Below are positions 47,293 to 57,562 of a DNA stretch of 64,000 nucleotides, piece by piece. The stretch comes from Orychophragmus violaceus. Its lineage: Eukaryota > Streptophyta > Magnoliopsida > Brassicales > Brassicaceae. The notes beneath the pieces were generated by a model, which saw only the letters and a program-made list of their open reading frames with translations, had not been told where the DNA came from and searched no databases. The stretch's first letter is position 1; every line of letters begins with the position of its first letter. Location of the stretch: NCBI GenBank assembly GCA_030180135.1, contig CM058232.1:77977001-78041000 (forward strand), given 5' to 3'. The position numbers were made by a program, and so were the translations under genes.

Positions 47293-47697
47293 ATCTCCCA
47301 CTTGTACTGGAATCGTCTATTCCTTTTAATCCCTTTGTATCCATATCTCAATCTAGCATAAGGCAAGAACTGTGTCATCCTTATTAAGCTAGATCACGTT
47401 TATCGAATCCCGATTTATACTGATGAAAGACAAACAACTGACAATCAGTTCGTTTGAGCGCGGCCACGCATTTCCAGTATCAAATCTTCGATAGGCCCAG
47501 AGATATTTAACTCCTGTTATATAGGAGGTACAAATTCCATCTTGTTCCATCCATGTCTCTTTTATACTTCATGATACGCCTAATCAGTGTCTTTATGATC
47601 ACCAGTTACGGCTGACGTTTGACAAAGTCAAGACGAACCAATCCATATAAGAGAGGACATGATGAACTCAGGTCTAAGGACTTTACTCTTTAGTCGT

Positions 47698-47898
47698 AAT
47701 GAGAAACTCTTATGACACTCATATAACATCTTGTAGAGTTCTCATTAACGGGTCAAGTCCGATCATGTGTTCTCTAACACATATCTATGTGATTGACTTT
47801 AATACACTTATTAATGACTCCATGAAACATGGTCATCAGTCACCTCACATACTAGTCTCACGTGGTTGTTAATGTCCCACGTTAACAACCTCGACCAG
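47698..47898 (-). other. Conserved double-hairpin in the 3' UTR of Copia B
   Basis: Minus-strand hairpin 1: outer arms CTGGTC (plus 47893-47898) with GACTAG (47852-47857), keeping pairing by a G-U wobble; inner GGTTGTTA (47883-47890) with TAACAACC (47864-47871). Hairpin 2: AATGAGAACTCT (47735-47746) with AGAGTTTCTCATT (47698-47710). The changes relative to A and C are compensatory. Confidence 0.6.
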
Positions 47899-48128
47899 GG
47901 ACTATTCTAATTTATGTCATTTATTGCTTATAGGGTTTCATGATCAAGTCACATACTTGATGGCCTATAAAAATGTCATAAATTACTTTGGGACATTATA
48001 TATATATATATATTTAATTAACACAATTAAATAATGATGAAACAATTTCATTAAAATAACATAACTATTATGTCTTTGTGAACATCATGTCATAACTAAA
48101 ACAAATACAACTCCCACTGAAATCAAGA

Positions 48129-50141
48129 TCATATCTTAAGATATCTAATGCCTATAGCAGTTGTATGAAACTCATGCTTAGGCCTTGGGAGAGGCTTGGT
48201 CAGTGGATCAGCAACATTCTCATCCGTCGGGACTCTGCTGATCTTCACATCTCCTCTATTCACAATATCACGGATAAGGTGATATCGCCTTTCTATGTGT
48301 TTGGATTTCTGGTGTGATCTAGGTTCCTTTGCTTGCGCAATGGCTCCATTGTTGTCACAATACAGAGCCACTGGCTCAGAAATGCTAGGAATCACACCAA
48401 GTTCAGTGATGAACTTCTTGATCCAAACAGCCTCCTTTGCCGCTTCAGAAGCAGCGAGGTACTCAGCTTCAGTTGTGGAATCTGCTACAGTGTCCTGCTT
48501 GGAACTCTTCCAGCTTACTGCACCGCCATTCAGGCAGAAGATGTAACCAGATTGCGATCGGAAATCATCTTGGTCTGTCTGAAAACTTGCGTCTGTGTAA
48601 CCACTTACTACTAGCTCATCACTTCCTCCATACACCAAGAATTTATCCTTAGTATTTTTCAAATACTTCAGAATATTCTTGACTGCTGTCCAGTGACTTT
48701 CACCTGGATCCGATTGGTATCTACTCGTCATGCTTAAAGCACAAGCAACATCTGGACGAGTACAGAGCATGGCATACATGATGGATCCCAACGCCGAGGC
48801 ATAGGGAATCCGACTCATGCGATCTCGCTCAGCAGGTGTCTCAGGACACTGCTTCTTGCTGAGACTTATGCCATAAGACATTGGTATGAAGCCCTTCTTG
48901 GAATCTTGCATTCTGAACCTGTGTAAGACCTTATTGATATAAGTGTCTTGACACAATCCAATCAACTTGTTTGATCTATCTCTATAGATTCTTATTCCAA
49001 GAATATACGCGGCTTCTCCCATGTCTTTCATTGAAAAACAACTTCCGAGCCAAGTCTTAACAGACTGTAACAACGGAACGTCATTTCCGAGAAGAAGTAT
49101 GTCATCTACATACAACACGAGAAATGCAACTGCGCTCCCACTAGTCTTCTTGTAAACACATGGTTCTTCTTCGCTTCTGATGAAATCAAACTCTTTGACT
49201 GCTTCATCAAAACGAAGATTCCAACTCCGAGATGCTTGCTTCAATCCATAAATGGATCGATGAAGCTTGCATACTTTCCTAGCAGCATTAGGATCGATGA
49301 AACCTTCGGGCTGTGTCATGTACACATCCTCTTCCAGAATTCCATTAAGGAAAGCTGTTTTCACGTCCATTTGCCAGATCTCATAATCATAATGAGCAGC
49401 TGTTGCTAGGAGAATCCGAATGGATTTAAGCATGGCTACAGGTGAATAGGTTTCTTCATAGTCTATACCATGAATTTGTTTGAAACCTTTTGCCACCAGC
49501 CTTGCTTTATATATCTGAATATTTCCATCCACATCAATTTTCTTCTTGAAAATCCATTTACACTCAATGGGTCTTGCACCATCGGGTAAATCAACCAAAG
49601 TCCATACTTGGTTCTGTGACATGGATCCCATTTCGGATTCAGCGGCTTTCAGCCACTTTTCGGAGTCAGGGCTCATCATCGCTTCTTCGTAATTCGCGGG
49701 CTCGTCACTGTCAATGATCAATAAATCATGACAATTGGTTACGAGAAATTCATATCTCTCGGGTTCGTGACGGATCCTTTCGGATCTACGAATTTCGGGC
49801 TCCACAGGCGTTGGGTCTACAACTCTTTGTAGATCCAACTGTTGCTCTTCCTCTACGGGTTGAGCATTTTCCTGCGGTTCTCGAACTTCTTCGAGTTGTA
49901 CTTTACTCCCACTGTTTCTCTTGGAAAGAAACTCTCTCTCAAGAAAAACGCAGTTCCGAGCAACAAACACTTTGTTCTCGGATTGGTTGTAAAAGTAGTA
50001 TGCCTTGGTTTCCTTAGGATAACCAACGAAGTAGCACTTATCAGATTTGGGTTCGAGCTTATCTGTAATTAATCGCTTAACATAAGCTTTACAACCCCAA
50101 ATCTTCAGGAAAGACACATTTGGAACATTTCCAGTCCACAT
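48129..50141 (-). CDS. Copia B Pol: integrase C-terminus, reverse transcriptase, RNase H
   Basis: 670 codons, minus strand. The N-terminus (NVPNVSFLKIWGCKAYVKRL) is the integrase C-terminal region, then an acidic/proline linker. Copia RT follows, from WTLVDLPDGARPIECKWIFK through DVKTAFLNGILEEDVYM and IYGLKQASRSW to the catalytic LVLYVDDILLLGN at about residue 345. RNase H has the GYTDASFQTD, STTEAEYLA and CDNNGAIAQ motifs. It ends VADPLTKPLPRPK...YLKI. No internal stop. The apparent ATG is internal; in an intact relative this frame is continuous with 50182-52098, and a short frameshift separates them here. The role is cDNA synthesis within virus-like particles. Confidence 0.95.
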   Translation of the reverse strand: MWTGNVPNVSFLKIWGCKAYVKRLITDKLEPKSDKCYFVGYPKETKAYYFYNQSENKVFVARNCVFLEREFLSKRNSGSKVQLEEVREPQENAQPVEEEQQLDLQRVVDPTPVEPEIRRSERIRHEPERYEFLVTNCHDLLIIDSDEPANYEEAMMSPDSEKWLKAAESEMGSMSQNQVWTLVDLPDGARPIECKWIFKKKIDVDGNIQIYKARLVAKGFKQIHGIDYEETYSPVAMLKSIRILLATAAHYDYEIWQMDVKTAFLNGILEEDVYMTQPEGFIDPNAARKVCKLHRSIYGLKQASRSWNLRFDEAVKEFDFIRSEEEPCVYKKTSGSAVAFLVLYVDDILLLGNDVPLLQSVKTWLGSCFSMKDMGEAAYILGIRIYRDRSNKLIGLCQDTYINKVLHRFRMQDSKKGFIPMSYGISLSKKQCPETPAERDRMSRIPYASALGSIMYAMLCTRPDVACALSMTSRYQSDPGESHWTAVKNILKYLKNTKDKFLVYGGSDELVVSGYTDASFQTDQDDFRSQSGYIFCLNGGAVSWKSSKQDTVADSTTEAEYLAASEAAKEAVWIKKFITELGVIPSISEPVALYCDNNGAIAQAKEPRSHQKSKHIERRYHLIRDIVNRGDVKISRVPTDENVADPLTKPLPRPKHEFHTTAIGIRYLKI

Positions 50142-50181
50142 CTCATGTGGTGTCTTTGCAACTGATTTTGACGGAACCCTA

Positions 50182-52098
50182 TTAAGTAAACGCAGACGTT
50201 TCTAGAGCGTATCCCCAAAAGGATAATGGAAGAGTTGAGAGACTCATCATTGATCGAACCATATCTAATAAAGTCCGATTCCTCCTCTCAGACACGCCAT
50301 TCCATTGTGGTGTTCCAGGAGGAGTGAGTTGTGAAACAATTCCACAATCTCTCAAATGATCACTGAATTCTTGGCTTAAGTATTCTCCTCCACGATCTGA
50401 TCGAAGAGCCTTAATACTTTTGCCAAGTTGATTTTGTACTTCATTTTGGAACTCTTTGAACTTTTCAAAGGATTCCGACTTGTGTCTCATTAAATAGACA
50501 TAGCCATACCTGCTGAAATCATCAGTGAAGGTAATGAAGTATCGAAAATTTCCTCTGACACATGTGCTCATTGGGCCGCATACATCTGTATGTATAAGGC
50601 CCAATAGGTCACTGGCCCTTTCGTTTTGTTTGTTGAAAGGCGCCTTTGCCATTTTGCCTAGTAAACAAGATTCACATTTCTCACAAGATTCATAATCAAA
50701 TGAGCCCAAAAGTCCATCACTATGGAGCTTTTGAATCTGTTTCTCGTTTATGTGGCCCAAACGACAATGCCATAGAAAAGTCTGATTCGTGTCATTTGAT
50801 TTGAATCTCTTGGTGTTAATGTTATAGATTTCTGTGCTTTGGTTTAGAACATAAAGCCCATTCTCTAATGGGCTGCTACCATAATACATATCATTGAAAT
50901 CAAAAGAACAACATTTATTCTTAATTGAAAACTGATATCCTTCCAAATCCAAAACAGGAATAGAAATAATATTTCTGTTTATAGCAGGTACATAGTAGCA
51001 ATTATGAAGTTCTAAAACCAAACCAGAAGGTAAAGACAAGTTAAATGTTCCTACGGCTAATGCAGCAACTCTTGCTCCATTCCCCACACGCAGGTCCACT
51101 TGTCCCCCTTTCAACGTCCTACTGTTGCTTAGGCCCTGCATATTTGTACAAATATGAGCACCACAGCCGGTATCCAATACCCAAGAAGTAGAACCAGAAG
51201 TAGTAACATTTACTTCTATAACATAAATACCTGAAGATGAAGTCTCGAAAGTCTTCGTCTTCTTCTCTTCCAAGAATTTGTTGCAATTTCTCTTCCAATG
51301 CCCAGGCTCTTTACAGTAATGGCACTTATCAGTCTCAGATGGGCCCGGCTTGGGCTTCGGGGCTGGCGCAGGCGTGTCCTGGTTCTCAACCGGGACTGCC
51401 TTGCCCTTTCCCTTGCCTTTGCCAAGTTTCTTAAACTTCTTACCCCCTTGTACCATAAGTACATTAGGAGTGCCCTTCTTGATATTTGGCTCAGCTGTCT
51501 TGAGCATGCCATGCAGCTCAGTCAATGTCTTTGTCAAGTTATTCATGTTATAGTTCATAACAAACTGATCATAACTTGACGGCAGTGACTGCAGAATGAT
51601 GACAGTAGCCAACTCTTGGCTAATGGGACAATCCAGCCTCCCCAGGTTATCAATATAACCCATCATCTTAATGACATGAGGACTTACTGGACTGTCCTTT
51701 GGTAGCTTGCATTCAATGAGAGATTTCACCGTCTGGTATCTCTCAGTTCGTGCCTGCTCCTGAAACATATTTTTCAGGCTAGTAATCATCTCCACTGGCG
51801 ACTCCACGTTCTCGTATTGCTTCTGAAAGTCCGAGTTCATGGTAGCCAACATGAGACAATTCACATCGACCACATCATTGGAATGCTTGTCCCAAGCACT
51901 CCTTTCTGCATGTGCAGCATTGGATCTCGGTTTTTCAGGGAGAACATTTTCAAGGACATAGTCCCGCTTCTCCTGCTTGAGAACAATTCTCAAGTTCCGA
52001 TACCATTCGAGAAAATTCGATCCATTTAACTTGTCCTTCTCAAGGACGGATCGCAGGGAGAAAGAATTATTATGAGTAGTAGTCATAGCTGATAACAT
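50182..52098 (-). CDS. Copia B Gag-protease-integrase
   Basis: 638 codons, minus strand. Gag has FSLRSVLEKDKLNGSNFLEW at the N-terminus, the UBN2-type core, and a CCHC knuckle CHYCKEPGHWKRNC at about residue 262. The aspartic protease has VLDTGCGAHIC near residue 310. The GAG-pre-integrase HHCC region includes LWHCRLGHINEKQIQKLHSD and CEKCESCLLGKM. The integrase core has IHTDVCGPM, TFTDDFSRYGY, LRSDRGGEY and PQWNGVSERRN (D, D, E residues present). The frame ends early by a frameshift. If the leader intron is spliced, the first ATG would be at 52086 (MTTTHNNSF), four codons inside the longest frame. Confidence 0.94.
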   Translation of the reverse strand: MLSAMTTTHNNSFSLRSVLEKDKLNGSNFLEWYRNLRIVLKQEKRDYVLENVLPEKPRSNAAHAERSAWDKHSNDVVDVNCLMLATMNSDFQKQYENVESPVEMITSLKNMFQEQARTERYQTVKSLIECKLPKDSPVSPHVIKMMGYIDNLGRLDCPISQELATVIILQSLPSSYDQFVMNYNMNNLTKTLTELHGMLKTAEPNIKKGTPNVLMVQGGKKFKKLGKGKGKGKAVPVENQDTPAPAPKPKPGPSETDKCHYCKEPGHWKRNCNKFLEEKKTKTFETSSSGIYVIEVNVTTSGSTSWVLDTGCGAHICTNMQGLSNSRTLKGGQVDLRVGNGARVAALAVGTFNLSLPSGLVLELHNCYYVPAINRNIISIPVLDLEGYQFSIKNKCCSFDFNDMYYGSSPLENGLYVLNQSTEIYNINTKRFKSNDTNQTFLWHCRLGHINEKQIQKLHSDGLLGSFDYESCEKCESCLLGKMAKAPFNKQNERASDLLGLIHTDVCGPMSTCVRGNFRYFITFTDDFSRYGYVYLMRHKSESFEKFKEFQNEVQNQLGKSIKALRSDRGGEYLSQEFSDHLRDCGIVSQLTPPGTPQWNGVSERRNRTLLDMVRSMMSLSTLPLSFWGYALETSAFT

Positions 52099-52679
52099 AG
52101 AAAAGAAAAAGGTTTAGTTATGATGTTCAAGAAATGAGAAATCTTAACTTTTAAGAAAACTCGCATTATATTCAAACAATGTTTCCTCAGATGAATATAA
52201 TGATCCAAGACCCATACTTCACTAAACTTGAGTGAGCCACTGGCTGTCACCCAAATTCAGCTATCTAGGTAAGCAACAACCTTGCTAGTTGTATCCAATA
52301 CAACTCTTGGTTGTGGACTGACATCTTATGTCAAATCCACCTGATGTCTCTGAGCCCAAAACGATTTTGATGGCCCAGTCAAGTAAACCAATCTTTTCAG
52401 TCATGTAATTGTTGACGCCTTGCACTGCAAGCCCATCAACACGATTACTTCCTGTCTTACTCATGTAATTGTGGACACCTTGCACTGCAAGCCTATCACT
52501 CAATGAAACGAGTCTTGACAGTCGACAAGATTGGAAAGACATCAAGTATCACTTGATATTTGATTGAGGAACGGAATCATTAAAACGTTCAGTTTTATTA
52601 TGTTTTAATTCTTATAATTAATTGATTTATCATGCTTTGGTTCTGTGATTGCAGGCTCCAAAACCCAATCATCAAATCT

Positions 52680-53015
52680 GATGTCGACCGACACTACTAT
52701 AGTGTCGATCGATACAGAATATCCAAAAGCAATCCGCGATAACCGATCAATCCAATTGATCCGGTTTCGAATACCAGTCGGTGTCGATCGATGCTACACT
52801 AGCATCGGTCGATACCAACCTAATCAAACCAATCGCAATTCAAACCATTTAACCAAGCTCGATAACCGGTCCAATCCAATTGAACCGGTTCATCAATCTC
52901 GCGAGGTTTGTGTCGACCGATACAACTCTTGTGTCGATCGACACTAGGCGAAAAGTTTTATTCGGGTTATCCTTCTGTGTCGACCGATACCCGCTTGGTG
53001 TCGATCGACACAGGG
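52680..53015 (-). repeat. Leader palindrome pairs of Copia B
   Basis: Four pairs of CGACCG/CGATCG or CGATCG/CGGTCG cores at 52685/52706, 52785/52806, 52914/52935 and 52981/53002. All four spacings are exactly 21 bp. Contexts are GTGTCGACCGAYAC and GTGTCGATCGAYAC. Confidence 0.75.
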
Positions 53016-53159
53016 TGATAATCCCTAATCGTTTTCAAGTTAAAACCCTAAAACTAGATTTTAATCAAAAAACTAATTTCAGCATGCTTGTATCAACTAT
53101 ACAGAGATCCAGATTCAACTAATCTAATCAACATGCCACATATTCAATGGAACCCTAAA

Positions 53160-53171
53160 GCTCTGATACCA
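53160..53171 (-). other. Primer-binding site of Copia B
   Basis: Minus strand TGGTATCAGAGC, one base from the LTR; initiator tRNA-Met type. Confidence 0.93.
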
Positions 53172-53172
53172 C

Positions 53173-53901
53173 TGTAGGAATTTCTAGCATATTCCTAATC
53201 CAATTAGGCAATCCTATTCTTGAATTCCGAGCCTAGGATCTACAGGTTCATGTAATTGAATCTATCAGATCTGGAGATTACCTGGTGATTAGCAGCGGAA
53301 GTTATTTGCAGATAATCGAGATCTCGAGCGCCTCAAATGCTGCGCCTCTACTGGTATCCACACGCACACAAGCTGAACAGAAGGGATGCTAGTGCCTATA
53401 GAGATCATATCTCTCAAGAGGTTTCTCTCTAGTTTCTGGTGGCTGTGAATTAGGTTAGAAACGAGTTTAGGTCGACCATATATCTTATTTTGTCGACTTA
53501 AACCGCCCCGGGATTAACTAATGATTAAACCAATTTAATCCGTCAATCCGCGAGTCGTGTCGACCGACACACTCTATGTGTCGATCGACACGGCCAATCT
53601 ATGTCGACCGATACTATTAGTGAATCGATCGACATCGCCCAGAAAAGTCGATATTGAATGCATATCAAATATGCATTCATCCGATCATTACATTAATGAT
53701 CATCCTCTTATGCAATGTCCAGTTTGCTTAGGTGTGTGACCCTGTAGGATCATATAACACTAGCAATGAGTTCTCAACTCATTGATCATAAGTGGCTTCT
53801 AGCAAAGCATTATGACTACCCAGTGTCATATGATTGTCTCATCTCGACAACACGACTCTCTCTCAGAGTAAGTACAAATAGATTTCAGGACATTCCCAAC
53901 A
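53173..53901 (-). repeat. 5' LTR of Copia B (729 bp)
   Basis: TGTAGGAATTTC (53173) to CCCAACA (53901) on plus, i.e. TGTTGGG...CCTACA on minus. A TATA-like ATATAT is at 53478-53483. The splice donor is at 53281/53282. Confidence 0.95.
53478..53632 (-). promoter_or_regulatory. U3 palindrome array and TATA box of Copia B
   Basis: Cores at 53561 (CGACCG), 53582 (CGATCG), 53605 (CGACCG) and 53626 (CGATCG); spacings 21, 23 and 21 bp. They end about 80 bp upstream (minus) of the TATA-like box. Confidence 0.65.
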
Positions 53902-54780
53902 AGGATCAATCTCCGATAAATAAAAAAATATGAATCATTTATATAATTTGTGACTCTAATCTCTATTGAGTTATTAAACTCCAAACAATAAGTGTGTTTT
54001 GTTACCATGTATCTATGTGTTTGAGCAACTACGTTAAACGACTTTATAACAATCTAGCGGCCTTTGTAAACTTGACCTCTAAACTTATTCATCCGTTCCC
54101 GACCCTAATTGTTGTTTGAATTTTGTTACTCTGCATATTATGAAGGCAAAAACAGGACAACTGTTTGTGTCACTATTTTTTAAGAGAGTTTCCAATATCC
54201 AATTTAGAGAGAGTTGTAAGTAAAATATGGTATTTGCAGATTGACTATCTAGTCATCACAGAGTTTGAGTGGAAGAAGAGATGCCTTAAATAATCTTTAC
54301 GAAATTTTTAATATACAAATATTAAACAAAAAATATGTCCTACAAAAACCGAATGTTTATATACGGTAGTTAGTTTTTTCATACATACAATGCTATAATG
54401 TGTTTCATATGAGTATACTTATTATTTTATGCATGTGAACGTAATAAATTGGATATGCATATGAAACTATAAATTAAATCTAATATTATGTCGATGTTGA
54501 AAAAAACATATTACGTTTTTGTCTTGACACTAATAAACAAATACATATAAATTAATTAAATAACATAATAATGTATCGATCACCTAATTATATAATCAAT
54601 GAAAAAATCTTCTAAGGAAAAAAACTATTTTGATGATTTGAACTCTAAATTTAGTAGATAATCATCACAGCCACCAATTTATGAATATTTGATTTTTTTA
54701 ATAAGCAAAGCAGTTATTGTTGCATCACATTGTAAATCATGTTTATATAGTATATCACATCATCGATACTCAAAACCCAT
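53902..54780. other. AT-rich intergenic sequence
   Basis: Continues the DNA interrupted by Copia B. No coding signal or repeat structure recognised, except that the first 40 bases may continue the exon-like fragments at 46146-46562. Confidence 0.6.
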
Positions 54781-54784
54781 GTTC

Positions 54785-55445
54785 AAAAAAGCGGCCGCTT
54801 AGGCATTAGACGGCAAGACCACGCCGCGAGTTCCTGCTCCATGCTTCAATTCCTCGGTCAACGCATAATACTATTATGCGGCTGCCTTTTGTGTTAGTCA
54901 ACAATTTATTGTAAATCACCCGATTTTTTATGATTGTGGCCCAAATCAGCCGATGAGGGTCGATAGTGGTAGCGATACGGTAATTAAAACTTTTATTTTA
55001 TTATTTGGTCGCGAAGGTGGTCAAGATAATTTTCTAAGGTCATGCGTATGATTGAGTTGTTTTTCTTAATTGAATTCAATGTATAGTGTATATATTATGT
55101 CATGGGTCGTCACATTTGGTTTTGATGAGTCACGTTTTTACTCGTTAGTCTTCAATAATGATGAGTAATACTAGACTTTCTTTTTGGATTTTGATATCCA
55201 CGAAGGGTAAGATCTGAAGCTGGTGTGTCTTCAATAATGAGTAATACTACAATATTTATAATTTATAATTTTAATATATGAAAACATACTAATGTTATAA
55301 AATAATTAATAATATACATGATTAATTTTAAATTAAATCGTTTCAAATTCCGCTCCGCATAAATCCTGTGTACTCTTCAAGTTTTTCGTTAGGTGCTAGG
55401 CCCAACTCCAACATCCGACTAGTGCCTAGCGAGTTTTTGACTAGA
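54785..55445. mobile_element. MITE-like element with imperfect terminal inverted repeats
   Basis: Left end TCAAAAAAGCGGCCGCTTAG followed by GCATTAGACGG; right end, read in reverse, TCAAAAACTCGCTAGGCACT followed by AGTCGG. The GC-rich CTTAGGCATTAG/CTAGGCACTAG blocks give imperfect inverted repeats around an AT-rich, non-coding core of about 600 bp. No clear TSD. Class II, family not identified. Confidence 0.5.
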
Positions 55446-57200
55446 GCTCAAAACACTATTTATTATTACATGATATTTTAATTACGTATTGTAAATTTAT
55501 TGAGAAAATTCAAAATTCTTCTATTTTTTTCCATTTTAAGAATATTATCATATTCTCAATAATTTAATTTCTGATTTACTTATATTTAATTATTTAAAAT
55601 TCCATAATATTATTACCTATTAGTAATATTTTTAACTTTCATTTGTGTGCACCATAATTTTTACCGTAATTTTACAATTTCGGCCATTTTATCTTTAACC
55701 ATCGTTTTTAGCACTTTTTTTAAACCGCTAAAAATATATAAACACCAGTTGGACCATATATTTTTTTAAAATTCAGTGTTCGAGTTTGGTTTGGCTTTTT
55801 CGAGTTTACAACTATAAAATCCATTCGGATATTTATAATTTTCGAGTCGGATTTGGTTTAATTTCTTATGGGTTTGATTCATATTCGGATATCTAAAATT
55901 ACCAAAAAAAACTATACAAAATATCTGAAAAATACTTGTAAATATTCTAGTTACTAGAAATCCCGTAAAATATATATTTAAACCACTTAAAAATATAAAA
56001 AAATACTCGAAAAACCCATTTAAAACGATAAAATTTATTCAAACTACCAAAAATATTCGAAATTAATAGAAATACCCAAAATTATATAAAAATTTGGGTT
56101 ACTTTGAGTTTCTTTTTGGTTTTAGTTCATATTCAAGTATTATCCTATACCAAAAAACCTAGATTTATACCTTATTCATGTATTCTTCTAGAATAGAATA
56201 GGTTCAAATCGGAATCATGTTTTTAAATCGGGTTCGGATCGAGTTTCAGGCTTCGAATAGTGACAGCGGATCAGGCGGTGCGGGATAAACTGATCAAGCG
56301 GTGCATAATGGTTTAAAAGTGGTTTGATGCAAGAAATGCACTATGCAGAACAAGTGCGGTTACTGTGGAACAAGTGGTACGTAAAAATATTTGAATGGTG
56401 AAAAAAATTATATGATGTACAAGATAAATGTTTGAATGGTAAAAAGACAAATAGTGGTGCGGGATACATATTAAAGTAAATATTTGAATAAAAATATTAA
56501 AATTCATTAACTTAAAATAATTTTGGTTTAATTTGGTTCGAGTTTCGATTCAGTTCAGTTCGATTAGTTTGGTTCGGTTTTAAATCTCAAATATTGTTTT
56601 CACGTGTAAATATTTACGTATTATTCCTATTAAATATATTAATGTAACGTTTTAATCATATATTATATTTATTTTCTTATAAATAAAAAATTATTAATTT
56701 AATTAATAGTATATAATTTATAAAGCTTACCTAAATTGCACAGAATTGAAAAAAAAAATTTGTTTGATTATTACTCACAAACCAAAACATTTATTCATAA
56801 CTAATTTGGACACTTAAAGTGATTAAGTGATATATGTGTATTTGATAATCATAAAAAATTATTAAAGTGAACCACACCTATAAACCACACAAACCACACC
56901 TATTTCTTTGTTAGTAATATTGATGTGGCGGTTTGCTGTGGTTTCAAAACCACACCTATTTAAACAATTAAAAAAATAAAATAAAGATACATAACTTTAA
57001 TTTGAATAGTGACATATATGTAATCCACACCCCGTAATAGAAACCCGCAGTAAACTTACTCTCAACCCTGCGTCTTCCATTATATGACATCCTCCTAGAG
57101 GGCAAAATAGTAAAAGCCCAGGCGAGGTAAAAGCCCGTCAGATCAAAGAACCTTAACTTTTGTTCGTAAAAAATTAGAAATGGAAACAAAAATAAAAATC
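55446..57200. other. AT-rich upstream region of TEL with GGTTCGGTTT-type repeats
   Basis: Low-complexity phrases of the kind TTTGGTTTGG, CATTCGGATAT and GGTTCGGTTT (about 55780-56240 and 56520-56590) are common in Brassicaceae intergenic DNA. AAACCACACCTAT repeats lie at 56870-56960. No gene seen. Confidence 0.55.
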
Positions 57201-57379
57201 TCTACAGAATAAAACAAAACTGAAAATTCCACTTTTGCTTTCCTTCCCCTGAAGAGAGAAAAAGAGACGATCTAGTACGATCACTGAGGAAGATCAAGCG
57301 TCCATCACTACGAAAATAGCTGCTCACCGGAAAAACCAGTTCCTTTTAAACTCCTCACCTTCCTTCCCGTTAAACAGCC
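57201..57379 (+). promoter_or_regulatory. Probable TEL 5' UTR
   Basis: A pyrimidine-rich, less AT-rich stretch directly before the TEL ATG (TTTGCTTTCCTTCCCC, CTCACCTTCCTTCCCG). No clear TATA box was found. Confidence 0.4.
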
Positions 57380-57562
57380 ATGTCAGTCGCCTGTTACCCT
57401 GGAAACCTTAACCCAGCAGCTCCGGATTTCATACCGGCGAACCTAAACCCAATTCCTTTCTTTGTTCCGACCAGAATCTACCTCCCTCTACCTCCACCTC
57501 CTCCTCCTCTGCATTGCCCTCGTTTTTTCCCTGATTACCCTGGAGGTCTTCCTCCTTCTCCT
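57380..57562 (+). CDS. TEL: TEL exon 1, first 61 codons (5' of the insertion)
   Basis: Start of a TERMINAL EAR1-LIKE gene. The first residues MSVACYPGNLNPAAPDFIPA and the following proline run PLPPPPPPLHCPRFFP match the N-terminus of this plant Mei2-type RNA-binding family (maize TE1, Arabidopsis TEL1/TEL2), which acts in meristems and limits leaf initiation. The frame is cut after codon 61 by Copia D; the first bases of its LTR supply a TGA stop at once. The split is the only visible defect. Whether this is TEL1 or TEL2 cannot be told here. Confidence 0.85.

Larger units (their letters stand above)
52089..53281 (-). other. Predicted leader intron of Copia B
   Basis: Minus-strand donor CACCAG/GTAATC in the LTR (intron from 53281) and a pyrimidine-rich acceptor TTTTCTATGTTATCAG ending at 52089, two bases before the gag ATG. 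Same arrangement as in A (7711-9360). Length 1,193 nt. Confidence 0.5.
46563..53901 (-). mobile_element. Copia element B, nearly intact (7.34 kb)
   Basis: Complete minus-strand element: 5' LTR 53173-53901, PBS 53160-53171, leader, gag-protease-integrase frame, pol frame, 3' UTR and 3' LTR 46563-47292. The TSD AGGAT (46558-46562 and 53902-53906) is perfect. LTRs are 729 and 730 bp and almost identical. The polyprotein is intact except for one small frameshift near 50160-50185. It is the best-preserved member of the A/B/C family in the window and a plausible recent donor of enzymes. Confidence 0.96.
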
